Of a DNA stretch of 64,000 nt, positions 27,898 to 36,543 are shown in pieces (positions within the stretch are counted from its first letter, which is position 1; each line of letters begins with the position of its first letter). The translations under genes and the position numbers were made by a program. Below the pieces are notes generated by a model. That model was not told the DNA's origin. It worked only from the letters and a program-made list of their open reading frames with translations, and searched no databases. The DNA is taken from contig NC_016599.1 of assembly GCF_000236705.1 (NCBI RefSeq), positions 3,534,001-3,598,000 on the forward strand, read 5' to 3'. Source of the DNA: Owenweeksia hongkongensis DSM 17368. GTDB taxonomy: Bacteria; Bacteroidota; Bacteroidia; Flavobacteriales; Schleiferiaceae.

Positions 27898-30800
27898 GTG
27901 TTTTTAATATTTGATACCGAAACAACCGGACTTCCTTTACGCGATGACGCGCCATTAACGGACTTTGAAAATTGGCCAAGAGCCGTTCAAATTGCGTGGC
28001 AGCTGCATGATGATGATGGAAGCTTGATTGAGGTAAAGGATTATGTAATTAGACCTGATGGTTTTGATATACCCTTTAATGCGGCCAAGATTCACGGCAT
28101 TACCACCGAGGTTGCAGAGCATTATGGTGTGCCTTTGGAGCAGGCCATGGCTGAGTTTTCTGAAGCCGTAAAAAAATCCAAATATTTAGTAGGTCACAAT
28201 ATCCAGTTTGACATTAATGTGCTGGGTTGTGAATATCTCCGCCTTGAGCAGGATAACCTATTTGAAGGAATGGGGAGCATTGACACGGGTGAAGAAACTA
28301 AAAATTACTGCAAGCTTCCTGGTGGCAGAGGTGGTGGTTTTAAAATGCCAAAACTGGAGGAACTTCACACCATACTTTTTGGTGAAGGGTTTGCCGAGGC
28401 ACACAATGCTGCTGCCGATGTTGAAGCTACTTCCCGTGCTTTCCTGGAAGCCGTGAGAATTGGGATTTATACCGATGAACGACTAGACTGGAAACCTGAA
28501 AACCGCGAAGCCTTTAATCGGGTAAACCCGGATACGGTGCAGCCGATTGGTTTGAAGGTAGAATCCTTCAAAGAATTAGCGCGAAAGCTAGCCGAAAAAA
28601 GCGCTAGTGATAGGCAGAATGAAGAGAAGATTGAGCTTAGTGCCGATACTTCTTTCGTGCATTTGCATGTGCATACGCAGTTTTCCATTCTTCAGGCTAC
28701 TTGCGATATTCCAGGCTTGGTGAATAAAGCCAAAAGTTTGGGAATGCCAGCTGTGGCGATGACCGATCATGCCAACTTATACGGAGCATTTCACTTTGTG
28801 CAAACGGCTTTGGCTAATGATATTAAGCCGATTGTTGGTTGCGAATTTTATGTAAATAGAAACCATAAAGACAAGACGGTAAAAGACAATGGTTTTCAGG
28901 TTTTGTTTTTGGCAAAAAATAAAGCGGGTTATCACAATCTCGCTAAGCTTTCATCCTGTGCTTTTGTGGACGGATTCTACTACGTGCCACGAATTGACAA
29001 AGAGCTGATTCTTCAATATAAAGACGACTTGATTGTAACCACCGGGAATACCTATGGTGAGGTTCCAAGTTTGATTTTGAACGTTGGTGAAAAACAAGCC
29101 GAAGAAGCTTTTGTATGGTACCATGAAAATTTTGGCGAAGACTTTTATGTAGAACTTCTTGACCACGGCCTGGATGAGGAGAAGGTGGTAAATGAAACTT
29201 TGCTGAAGTTTGCTCGCAAGTATGGTGTAAAATATTTCGGTTCCAATAATGTGTATTATTTGGGTAAAGAAGATGCCAATGCGCATGACATTTTACTTTG
29301 CGTAAAAGAAGGCGAATACCAGAGCACACCAAAGGGCAGAGGTCGTGGTTTCCGTTTTGGTTTCCCAAATGATGAATTCTATTTCAAGGATACGGAGGCG
29401 ATGAAGGATATTTTTAAAGATACTCCTGAAGCCATTCTTACTACTCTTGAAATTGCTGATAAAATTGAAAGTTATACGCTGGCGCGGGATGTACTGTTGC
29501 CGGCTTTTGATATTCCTGAAAGATTTATTGACCCAGCCGATGAAGAGGATGGAGGCAAACGTGGGGAGAACGCCTACTTGCGCCATCTTACTTATGTAGG
29601 TGCCGAAAAGCGCTATGGCGAAATTACGGAAGAGATAAAGCAAAGGCTCGATTTTGAGCTTGAAACTATTGCCAATACCGGTTACCCGGGATACTTCCTT
29701 ATCGTTCAGGATTTTACCACCGAAGCCCGAAATATGGGCGTAAGTGTAGGGCCTGGTCGTGGTTCGGCAGCGGGGTCGGCAGTAGCCTATTGTATCGGGA
29801 TCACCAATGTTGACCCGATTGCATACGATCTCCTGTTTGAGCGTTTTCTTAATCCGGATCGTGTATCTCTTCCCGATATTGATATTGACTTTGATGATGA
29901 AGGACGCCCAAGAATTATTGACTGGGTAGTAAAAAAATATGGCTCCAATCAAGTAGCGCAGATTATTACTTATGGTAGCATGGCTGCCAAATCTGCGATT
30001 CGCGATACGGGACGTGTGCTGCAATTACCACTTTCGGAAACCGATAAAATTGCGAAGCTCGTACCTGACACCAAGCTATCTAAACTATTTAGCTGGAGCG
30101 ATAAGGAAATGAGCCAAAACCTAAATGGTGATTTATACCAATTAGGAAAGCAGCTTCGCGACTTGGCTGAAACCAATGGGCCGGAAGCTCAGGTGATTAA
30201 CCAGGCCCGAATTTTGGAAGGCTCGGTGCGAAACACTGGTATTCACGCTTGTGGTGTAATTATTACGCCTGACGATATTACCAAGTTTGTGCCTGTTTCT
30301 TTGGCAAAGGATTCTGATTTATACGTTACACAGTTTGATAACTCGGTGGTAGAATCAGCAGGAATGCTGAAGATGGACTTCCTTGGTTTGAAAACGCTGA
30401 CCATTATTAAGGATGCGATTGCGATAATCAAGCAGCGCCATGATGTTCATATCGATCCGGATGAAATTCCGCTTGACGATGAGAAGACATTTGAATTATA
30501 TCAGCGTGGTGAAACCAACGGTACTTTTCAGTTTGAAAGTGCCGGGATGCAGAAGCACCTCAAGGCGCTAAAACCTGACAAGTTTGCTGACCTTATTGCG
30601 ATGAACGCCCTTTATCGTCCAGGTCCGATTGAATACATTCCAAATTTTATTGCCCGTAAAAATGGCCAGGAGGAAATAGCCTATGACCTTCCCGAGATGG
30701 AAGAGTACCTGGCCGAAACCTATGGTATTACCGTGTATCAGGAGCAAGTGATGCTTTTGTCGCAAAGCTTGGCTGGCTTTACCAAAGGTGAGGCTGACGT

Positions 30801-32190
30801 TTTGCGTAAAGCGATGGGTAAGAAGCAGAAGGCCGTTCTGGATAAGATGAAGCCCAAGTTTATTGAGCAGGGAAGTGAACGTGGTCATGATGCTACCATT
30901 CTGGAAAAAGTGTGGAAAGACTGGGAGGCGTTTGCGGCTTATGCCTTTAACAAATCGCACTCTACCTGCTATTCTGTAGTGGCTTTTCATACAGGATATT
31001 TAAAGGCAAATTATCCTGCAGAGTACATGGCATCAGTGCTTACGCACAATATGAGCGACATAAAGAAGGTGACCTTTTTTATGGAAGAGTGTAAGCGAAT
31101 GGGGATTCCTGTTTTGGGGCCGGATGTGAATGAGTCACAGTTCAAATTCGCGGTAAACGCAAAAGGGGAAATACGATTTGGCCTTGGTGGAATGAAAGGT
31201 GTGGGTGAAAATGCCGTAATGGCAATTGTAAATGAACGCCAGGAAAACGGTCCTTATCAGAATATTTTTGATATGCTAAAGCGCATTGACTTGCGTGCTG
31301 TAAATAAAAAGACGTTAGAAAACCTGGCTTTGGGTGGTGCATTTGATTTATATGAAGGCAGCAACCGGGCGGTGTATTTTTATGCAAATGGAGATGAAAA
31401 GACTTTTCTCGAAAGAGCGATAAAATATGCGCAAAACTATAAGGCAGCTGAAGATTCTTCACAAGTATCCCTTTTTGGTGGAAGTGCCGAGGTAGACCTG
31501 CCGGAGCCTGAAATTCCGCAGGTAGAGGAGTGGCCGAGGTTGATGCGCCTGAATAAGGAGAAGGATGTAAATGGAATTTACCTGAGCAGTCATCCCTTGG
31601 ATGATTTTAAGTTTGAGATGAAGTTTTTGTGTACTCATGAACTCACTGCTCTCAATACTCCGGCAGGCATTGCTGACTATACTGTTGCAGGTATTATTAC
31701 TGAAGCTCGTCATTTGATGAGTAAGCAGGGTAAGCCCTTTGGTTTCTTCACTATCGAAGATTACTCTGGGAACTATGAATACCGATTATTTGGTGATGAG
31801 TACCTCAAAGTGAAGCCCTTTATGGAAAGTAATATGATGGTGATGATTAGTGGCTATGTAAAGCGATACACACCATGGCAGGGTGCTGAAGAAAGAATTG
31901 AGGCAAAAATTAAGGAGATAAAACTGCTGCCCGATGTGATGGAAAGTGAGAGTAAATCAGTGGCTATAAAAATACCTTTACCAAATGTGACGCCTCAAAA
32001 TATAGATGACCTCAATGACTTAGTTGATAGATATAGAGGCAATAAAAGATTGAGTTTGCTGATCTTTGACCCCGAAAAACCAAAGGTAAATGTGAGGATG
32101 CCCAGTAGAGGAGGTGGGATTCTGATTAACAAAGATTTGCTGGATGAATTATCTTCGCGTGATTATATGAAGATTGCTCTAAATAAGTAA
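27898..32190 (+). CDS. dnaE: DNA polymerase III alpha subunit with N-terminal proofreading exonuclease domain
   Basis: The 1430-residue replicative polymerase starts at a GTG. Residues ~1-185 form a DnaQ-like 3'-5' exonuclease (FDTETTGL at 4-11, HNIQFDINVL, and HNAAADVEATSRA with the final His/Asp). A PHP domain begins near residue 252 (FVHLHVHTQFS, MTDHANLYGAF), followed by the polymerase palm (GPGRGSAAGS, PDIDIDFDDEGR near 659). Fingers and beta-binding regions follow, then an OB-fold near the C-terminus. The exonuclease-DnaE fusion is typical of Flavobacteriia and provides proofreading in cis. Confidence 0.97.
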   Translation: MFLIFDTETTGLPLRDDAPLTDFENWPRAVQIAWQLHDDDGSLIEVKDYVIRPDGFDIPFNAAKIHGITTEVAEHYGVPLEQAMAEFSEAVKKSKYLVGHNIQFDINVLGCEYLRLEQDNLFEGMGSIDTGEETKNYCKLPGGRGGGFKMPKLEELHTILFGEGFAEAHNAAADVEATSRAFLEAVRIGIYTDERLDWKPENREAFNRVNPDTVQPIGLKVESFKELARKLAEKSASDRQNEEKIELSADTSFVHLHVHTQFSILQATCDIPGLVNKAKSLGMPAVAMTDHANLYGAFHFVQTALANDIKPIVGCEFYVNRNHKDKTVKDNGFQVLFLAKNKAGYHNLAKLSSCAFVDGFYYVPRIDKELILQYKDDLIVTTGNTYGEVPSLILNVGEKQAEEAFVWYHENFGEDFYVELLDHGLDEEKVVNETLLKFARKYGVKYFGSNNVYYLGKEDANAHDILLCVKEGEYQSTPKGRGRGFRFGFPNDEFYFKDTEAMKDIFKDTPEAILTTLEIADKIESYTLARDVLLPAFDIPERFIDPADEEDGGKRGENAYLRHLTYVGAEKRYGEITEEIKQRLDFELETIANTGYPGYFLIVQDFTTEARNMGVSVGPGRGSAAGSAVAYCIGITNVDPIAYDLLFERFLNPDRVSLPDIDIDFDDEGRPRIIDWVVKKYGSNQVAQIITYGSMAAKSAIRDTGRVLQLPLSETDKIAKLVPDTKLSKLFSWSDKEMSQNLNGDLYQLGKQLRDLAETNGPEAQVINQARILEGSVRNTGIHACGVIITPDDITKFVPVSLAKDSDLYVTQFDNSVVESAGMLKMDFLGLKTLTIIKDAIAIIKQRHDVHIDPDEIPLDDEKTFELYQRGETNGTFQFESAGMQKHLKALKPDKFADLIAMNALYRPGPIEYIPNFIARKNGQEEIAYDLPEMEEYLAETYGITVYQEQVMLLSQSLAGFTKGEADVLRKAMGKKQKAVLDKMKPKFIEQGSERGHDATILEKVWKDWEAFAAYAFNKSHSTCYSVVAFHTGYLKANYPAEYMASVLTHNMSDIKKVTFFMEECKRMGIPVLGPDVNESQFKFAVNAKGEIRFGLGGMKGVGENAVMAIVNERQENGPYQNIFDMLKRIDLRAVNKKTLENLALGGAFDLYEGSNRAVYFYANGDEKTFLERAIKYAQNYKAAEDSSQVSLFGGSAEVDLPEPEIPQVEEWPRLMRLNKEKDVNGIYLSSHPLDDFKFEMKFLCTHELTALNTPAGIADYTVAGIITEARHLMSKQGKPFGFFTIEDYSGNYEYRLFGDEYLKVKPFMESNMMVMISGYVKRYTPWQGAEERIEAKIKEIKLLPDVMESESKSVAIKIPLPNVTPQNIDDLNDLVDRYRGNKRLSLLIFDPEKPKVNVRMPSRGGGILINKDLLDELSSRDYMKIALNK

Positions 32191-32299
32191 AACTGCCAGC
32201 TTGTCCGAAACATTGCTAAAGTCATGCAGATGACGGCTGTGGAGCATTTATTGTATTAGTTTTGTAAATGATTTTAAATTTTAAATAAGAACACGAATT

Positions 32300-32620
32300 A
32301 TGGCTGTAGAAATAACAGATGCTAACTTTGACGAATTAGTACTTCAATCAGATAAACCAGTATTGGTAGATTTTTGGGCAGAATGGTGTGGACCATGTAG
32401 AATGGTAGGGCCGATTGTAGAAGAACTAGCTACTGAGTACGAAGGAAAAGCCGTAGTGGGAAAAGTAAACGTAGACAACAATCAAGAGATTGCTGGTAAA
32501 TTCGGTATTCGCAACATTCCTACTTTGTTGGTTTTCAAAGGAGGAGAAGTAGTAGATAAGCAAGTAGGTGTAGTGCCTAAAAACGTATTGGCTGGTAAGA
32601 TTGACGCGCACATGGCGTAA
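32300..32620 (+). CDS. trxA: Thioredoxin
   Basis: The 106-residue protein has the WCGPC active site (residues 29-33) in VDFWAEWCGPCRMVGP and the cis-proline in IRNIPTLLVFKGG. It is a cytosolic thiol-disulfide reductase. It follows dnaE by 109 bases and has its own terminator. Confidence 0.97.
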   Translation: MAVEITDANFDELVLQSDKPVLVDFWAEWCGPCRMVGPIVEELATEYEGKAVVGKVNVDNNQEIAGKFGIRNIPTLLVFKGGEVVDKQVGVVPKNVLAGKIDAHMA

Positions 32621-32640
32621 TATTTTTGGCCTTATAATAT

Positions 32641-32673
32641 ACCCCTCATCATACTTTGGTGAGGGGTTTTTTT
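32641..32673 (+). terminator. Terminator of trxA
   Basis: A stem of ACCCCTCATCA paired with TGGTGAGGGGT (one G-T pair) is followed by seven Ts. Confidence 0.9.
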
Positions 32674-32731
32674 ATTTCGAACCAACTTTTTAGTGTTAAA
32701 TTGCGTTTGTGATACAAATGCGCATTTATAG

Positions 32732-33079
32732 ATGAAGCTTAAATCACTCTTCTTTTCTATCGTTATTCTCCACGTTTTTGCACTTGGGGTAGCTTGGGTT
32801 TTAGTGTCAAATCCTGTTGATGAAAAAACTCAAAGTAATTATAAGGATTTTGGTAATGATGCGCTGCTGGTTTCTTTGCCTTCCTCAAACTTGGCTTATC
32901 CGGTTCTTACCCTTTTCGGTAAATCATATATCAAGGGTGAGCACCCTAATTTAATGAGCGAGATAAAGATGGATTCAATAGACTACTCTGGTTGGAATCC
33001 TGCTTTTTATCAACCTTCTTATCAAAGAAGTTTTATAGATGTATACTCGCTCGAGGGCTTGAGTATGTGGAAGCCTTAA
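32732..33079 (+). CDS. Small secreted/membrane-anchored protein of unknown function
   Basis: The 115-residue protein has an N-terminal hydrophobic segment (about residues 5-27) without a clear cleavage site. A soluble stretch with YPVLTLFGKSYIKGEHPN and DYSGWNPAFYQPSYQRSF follows. No family is recognised. It lies 45 bases before the DUF58 gene in the same orientation. Confidence 0.55.
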   Translation: MKLKSLFFSIVILHVFALGVAWVLVSNPVDEKTQSNYKDFGNDALLVSLPSSNLAYPVLTLFGKSYIKGEHPNLMSEIKMDSIDYSGWNPAFYQPSYQRSFIDVYSLEGLSMWKP

Positions 33080-33124
33080 GGTTGCATCTCTTTTACTACA
33101 ATCCTTTTCCTTTTCTTTGTCTCT

Positions 33125-34060
33125 ATGAAAGAAGAAACTCTGGATTTACAGCATTACCGCGATTTTGAAAACCTCGAATTTTTTGCCCGTCAAGTGGTAG
33201 AAGGTTTTATTACAGGTTTGCACAAAAGTCCCTTTCATGGTTTTTCGGTAGAATTTTCTGAGCATCGTGTTTACAATCCTGGTGAAAGCACCAAAAACAT
33301 CGATTGGAAACTTTATGGGCGTACCGATCGCCTGTATACCAAACGTTATGAGGAAGAGACAAACTTAAGGTGCCGTATAATTATTGATGGCTCTGCGAGC
33401 ATGTTTTACCCAGAAGGAGGCATGAGCGATGTTGAAAAGCCAAATAAGTTCTTGTTTGCTTCTATTGCCTCATTGGCACTCATCAACCTGTTAAAACGCC
33501 AAAGAGATGCTGTAGGTTTGAGTATGTTTGGCGATGTTGAGGTTCATACCGAAGCACGGTCTACATATCAGCATCATAAAATGATCACTACCGAGATGTA
33601 TAAAGCTTTGGCTGGTTACAAACGTGGTGAGCATGAAAAGCAGAGTATGGCCAAAACGTTGCATCAGGTAGCACAAAAAGTACACAAACGTTCCCTCATC
33701 ATTCTGTTTTCTGATCTTTTTGAAATGATGGAAGATGAAGATTCCATCTTTGATGCGCTCCAACACTTGAAGTATAATAAGCATGAGTTGGTTCTTTTTT
33801 GGACTACAGATAAGCGTACTGAGGTGGACTTTGATTTCGGTGAAAAGCCTTACCGATTTGTAGATATGGAAAGCGGTGATACTTTAAAGCTGAACCCTTC
33901 GGAAGTAAAACAAAAGTACTTGGAGGAGATGGATGCTTTTAAAGAGCGTTTGCAACTAAAATGTATGCAATATCAGATTGACATGGTGGAAGTGGATGTG
34001 GCTAAGGGCTATCATGCTGTTTTACAAGCATATTTATTGAAGAGAAAACGTATGCGCTAA
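33125..34060 (+). CDS. DUF58 (vWA-like) protein
   Basis: The 311-residue protein has the DUF58 signature [39 protein letters not shown] (about residues 39-77) and then a von Willebrand A-like domain with DGSASMFYP (MIDAS-type DxSxS). Relatives are encoded with MoxR-type AAA ATPases and are thought to be metal-binding chaperone-like partners. No moxR is next to it here. Confidence 0.9.
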   Translation: [311 protein letters not shown]

Positions 34061-34132
34061 TTGGCGTAAAGGCTTGTCAAGAGTGAGGTAGAACAAGTTT
34101 TTGAAATTTTTTTCATCATTTTTTTGAAAACG

Positions 34133-34163
34133 TTTGGAGGGTTTAAATTTTGGCATATATTTG
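34133..34163 (+). promoter_or_regulatory. Promoter of tRNA-Asp
   Basis: TTTG at 34133-34136, a 19-base spacer, and TATATTTG at 34156-34163 exactly match the Bacteroidota TTTG-N19-TAnnTTTG promoter. Transcription should start near 34170, about 30 bases before the tRNA. Confidence 0.85.
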
Positions 34164-34200
34164 CGCTCCCGTTACGAAAGCGGGGTAGTTCTAAAGAAAT

Positions 34201-34274
34201 GGTCTGGTAGTTCAGTTGGTTAGAATACATGCCTGTCACGCATGGGGTCGCGGGTTCGAGTCCCGTCCAGACCG
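34201..34274 (+). tRNA. tRNA-Asp (GTC)
   Basis: The 74-nt cloverleaf has acceptor strands GGTCTGG (34201-34207) and CCAGACC (34267-34273). The D-arm sequence is TAGTTCAGTTGGTTAGA, the anticodon loop is CTGTCAC with anticodon GTC, and the T-loop is GGTTCGAGTCC. CCA is not encoded. An integrase gene begins 157 bases downstream, so its 3' end is the probable attachment site of the prophage. Confidence 0.97.
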
Positions 34275-34301
34275 CTAAAATCTCACTTAGAGGTTATAAA
34301 G

Positions 34302-34332
34302 AAAGGGATTGCTGCAAAGCGATCCCTTTTTG
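34302..34332 (+). terminator. Terminator of the tRNA-Asp transcript
   Basis: An 11-bp stem, AAAGGGATTGC paired with GCGATCCCTTT (34302-34312 and 34319-34329, one G-T pair), is followed by a short T run. Confidence 0.85.
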
Positions 34333-34358
34333 GTTATAGCCATCTCTTATTTTGAAAG

Positions 34359-34431
34359 GTCCGTTTTTTCGGCCTGTTTTTGTCAGTTTTTCGGACGAAA
34401 GTAGGACGAGCGAATTTTAAAAAACGGACGA
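34359..34431. repeat. Inverted and direct repeats directly upstream of the integrase
   Basis: An 11-bp perfect inverted repeat (GTCCGTTTTTT 34359-34369, AAAAAACGGAC 34419-34429) encloses a TTTCG-GA-CGAAA palindrome. GGACGA occurs three times (34393-34398, 34404-34409, 34426-34431). The last copy touches the integrase ATG. These fit recombinase arm-type binding sites or an operator autoregulating int. Confidence 0.6.
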
Positions 34432-35643
34432 ATGCAAAAAATTAAGTATTTCATTAGGCCTAGGTATGATATAAATGCTGATGGCTTTACTCTGGTAGAA
34501 CTCAATCTGAGGATTGATGGACTGGAAACAAGGATTTCCCTTGAGTATTATCTACAATTAAAATATTGGGACAGAAAGAAGCGGGTGATGGTGGCCAAAA
34601 AAGGGCTTACTAAAACTGAGGCTCTGCAAATAAACCTTGAGTTACAGGGCTATATTGATAGATGTGCTGAAATTGTGAGAAATGCCCGGATGAATGGGGA
34701 GTTTCTAAGCTTGCAATCTTTTGAGAGTAAACTGTGGTATACTGGAAAGCCTCTCAATCTTATTGAATTTACTGAGAACTGGATAGAGGAAAACCCAGAC
34801 AATAATGCTAGTAGCAGCCTGAAAACTTATAGTAAGCTGATAGGTGTGTGGAAGGATGCTTTTGGCAATACTGTAGGACTGGGTGACATACCTGATATAA
34901 GGCCTAAAATTGAAAAGGCTATGCTGAAAAGAAAGCACAGCCTGAATACCCGCAAAAAAAACCACAGTAAAACCAAAAGCATGATAAAACGTGCTATAAA
35001 GGCTGGATACCCCATAACTAACCCCTACACTGAGCCCATTGGTGGTATAAAGGGCAACCGGAACTTCTTAAACCCAGATGAACTGAGGTTGGCTATAAAG
35101 ATTTACAAAAGGGATTACCTGCCTGATCATTTGCAGAAGACCTTGAAGGTGTTTTTGTTTGCCTGCTTTACTGGTTGCAGGATAAGTGACATGCAGGAGC
35201 TGAGGAAAAATAACATAGTAGGAGATAGCCTGCAATATATTGCTGTAAAAACCAGAAGATACCAAAAGAGGGTAGAGGTGCCATTGCCTGAGGTGGCCAG
35301 AGCTCTTATTGATAAGCCCATTGTGAGTGGACCACTATTTGACATGAGATGTGAGGCTACTATAAATAAGAACCTGAAGGCTATTTTTAAAATACTGAAG
35401 ATAAACAAGAGCATAAGCTACCACTGTGCCAGGCACACTTTTGGCACTTTGTATATCTATTTGGGGGGTGAGGTAACTAACCTAAAGGAAATGATGGCTC
35501 ATAGCAAAATAGATACTACTATGGTATATGTGGGTATGGCCAAGAGGCTCACCATTAATGAAAAGAGGCTATTTGATGAAGAATTTGCCAGTGATATGAA
35601 AGTGATACTGAAAGGGAAGGGGGAGATTATGGAAGCGGTATGA
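34432..35643 (+). CDS. Tyrosine recombinase / phage integrase
   Basis: The 403-residue integrase has a SAM-like N-terminal DNA-binding region to about residue 200 (with LIEFTENWIEENPDNNASS) and a C-terminal catalytic domain. The catalytic Arg is in FACFTGCRISDMQEL (near residue 250). The HxxR box is YHCARHTFG, the His is in EMMAHSKI, and the Tyr nucleophile is in TTMVYVGMAKR. It is placed just after tRNA-Asp and reads away from it, as in many Bacteroidota prophages and ICEs. Codon use is phage-like, with AGG/AGA and few CpG. Confidence 0.93.
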   Translation: MQKIKYFIRPRYDINADGFTLVELNLRIDGLETRISLEYYLQLKYWDRKKRVMVAKKGLTKTEALQINLELQGYIDRCAEIVRNARMNGEFLSLQSFESKLWYTGKPLNLIEFTENWIEENPDNNASSSLKTYSKLIGVWKDAFGNTVGLGDIPDIRPKIEKAMLKRKHSLNTRKKNHSKTKSMIKRAIKAGYPITNPYTEPIGGIKGNRNFLNPDELRLAIKIYKRDYLPDHLQKTLKVFLFACFTGCRISDMQELRKNNIVGDSLQYIAVKTRRYQKRVEVPLPEVARALIDKPIVSGPLFDMRCEATINKNLKAIFKILKINKSISYHCARHTFGTLYIYLGGEVTNLKEMMAHSKIDTTMVYVGMAKRLTINEKRLFDEEFASDMKVILKGKGEIMEAV

Positions 35644-35696
35644 CCTATATGGTGGTGGTTTTCAACAAATACTGTGGAAAAGATTACAACAAATAG

Positions 35697-35713
35697 ACAT
35701 TGTATTACAATGT
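35697..35713. promoter_or_regulatory. Small palindrome upstream of the RHH gene
   Basis: ACATTG-TATTA-CAATGT lies 66 bases before the ribbon-helix-helix gene. It may be its operator; this is inference from position only. Confidence 0.35.
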
Positions 35714-35778
35714 ATTAAGTAATAATACTTGTAATTTAGAGCCTTGTTAAACCGGTCTTATATCTCAATCTTATCATT

Positions 35779-35916
35779 ATGGAAAAACAGTCAAAAATTA
35801 AAAGTATGCGTATGAACACTAGCCTAATAAATAAAGTAGAGCAGATGGCTAAGGAACAGAATAGGAATTTTACCAATATGGTAGAGACTCTCTTGATGAA
35901 GGCAGTCTCAGAATAG
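35779..35916 (+). CDS. Ribbon-helix-helix (Arc/CopG-like) small protein
   Basis: The 45-residue protein begins with a short beta-type segment (KSMRMNTSLINKVEQMA) and then a helix with NRNFTNMVETLLMKAVSE. This is the typical RHH spacing in which the second helix starts with an N-F-T/S-x-hydrophobic motif. It probably binds operator DNA as a dimer and could be an integrase or prophage regulator. A terminator follows 8 bases after the stop. Confidence 0.75.
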   Translation: MEKQSKIKSMRMNTSLINKVEQMAKEQNRNFTNMVETLLMKAVSE

Positions 35917-35924
35917 CATTAAAA

Positions 35925-35955
35925 AAAGGGTACTGTAGTGAGTACCCTTTGTTTT
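35925..35955 (+). terminator. Terminator of RHH gene
   Basis: A 10-bp perfect stem, AAAGGGTACT / AGTACCCTTT (35925-35934, 35941-35950), is followed by GTTTT. Confidence 0.9.
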
Positions 35956-36010
35956 AATCGGAAGAGCAACTCGAGGTTTGCTCTAATGTTTCACTCTAAA
36001 ACATGATATC

Positions 36011-36106
36011 ATGACTAGAGTTAAAGTAACCACTCGCACAGTGAGAGTCCCAGTAAGGATTAAAATCACTAGAAGAGTGACAGTAACTACCAAAAGAATA
36101 AGGTAG
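36011..36106 (+). CDS. Very basic 31-residue peptide
   Basis: This short frame encodes a peptide of alternating Val/Ile/Thr and Arg/Lys with no acidic residue; Arg and Lys are about 40% of residues. It ends 7 bases before a terminator and lies between the RHH gene and cassette 1, with no overlapping gene. The pattern suggests a beta-strand nucleic-acid-binding or membrane-active peptide. No family is recognised and coding status is uncertain, but the isolated transcription-unit context supports it. Confidence 0.45.
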   Translation: MTRVKVTTRTVRVPVRIKITRRVTVTTKRIR

Positions 36107-36113
36107 TACAATC

Positions 36114-36145
36114 AAGGCTGGAAGTTAGCGCTTCCGGCCTTTTTA
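36114..36145 (+). terminator. Terminator after the basic peptide gene
   Basis: An 11-bp stem, AAGGCTGGAAG / CTTCCGGCCTT (one G-T pair, loop TTAGCG), is followed by TTTTAATTTTT. Confidence 0.88.
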
Positions 36146-36298
36146 ATTTTTGGCAAATGTATGTTTGAAGTATGAGTTAACCAAGAACTATTCCACTTAA
36201 GGAAGGTACCTAAAATTAGAAATCTTATTTTAGATAAGCAAACCAACCCAAAAAGATACACCCTAAGCCACTTGTAGGCGATACTACAGAATTATATA

Positions 36299-36330
36299 CT
36301 TGACTGCCCTTTTATTATTGGCAACATTTG
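36299..36330 (+). promoter_or_regulatory. Candidate promoter of cassette 1
   Basis: CTTG (36299-36302), 20 bases, then AACATTTG (36323-36330) resembles the Bacteroidota promoter and has the same layout as in cassette 2. Transcription should begin near 36337. Confidence 0.55.
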
Positions 36331-36350
36331 TTGCGGTATTGGTGATTTAT

Positions 36351-36527
36351 GTGAACCAATTTATCCAAGTGCTATGTGCAATTTTGCTCTTGACTCACAT
36401 AGTGCAATGGCAAATCCAAAACAGATCTGCACTTGCTAATAATAAACCCAGGGTGGAGGGATACCGTAAGGTCCCCGCATATCATTGGCCATGCCACTGT
36501 GTGAGTCACACCCTGGGCCATTATTAA
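36351..36527 (+). CDS. Leader reading frame of cassette 1 (conserved hydrophobic peptide)
   Basis: The frame can start at GTG 36351 and encodes 58 residues. The first 15 match the corresponding frame at 53876 (VNQFIQ, then Leu/Ala-rich, then LT). Differences between the copies are largely synonymous (CAA/CAG twice, CTA/CTC, ACT/ACA) or conservative (Ile/Leu, Leu/Phe), as expected for coding sequence. Homology fades after residue 15. It lies about 14 bases after the predicted transcript start and runs through the upstream sense segment (36391-36404) of the RNA switch. It may be a leader peptide controlling the gene at 36544. Translation is not proven. Confidence 0.4.
   Translation: MNQFIQVLCAILLLTHIVQWQIQNRSALANNKPRVEGYRKVPAYHWPCHCVSHTLGHY
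36391..36517 (+). ncRNA. Structured leader RNA of cassette 1 (candidate translational switch)
   Basis: A 9-bp outer stem (CCCAGGGTG 36447-36455 with CACCCTGGG 36509-36517) encloses two hairpins. The first is GGG-AT-ACC capped by GTAA, a GNRA loop, with GGT-CCC (36458-36475). The second is TGGC-CAT-GCCA (36486-36496). The segment 36497-36508 is perfectly complementary to 36545-36556, which covers the start codon of the next gene. As 36495-36508 it also pairs with the upstream segment 36391-36404 (14 bp with one G-U). The two pairings exclude each other. The same design with different bases recurs at 53916-54046. Confidence 0.65.
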
Positions 36528-36543
36528 TTCATAAATATGTGTT

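Noticed and set aside
36391-36517. Guide-RNA (OMEGA/bridge RNA) for a transposase
   Set aside because: No transposase, TnpB or recombinase is adjacent, and the complementarity is to the cassette's own mRNA.
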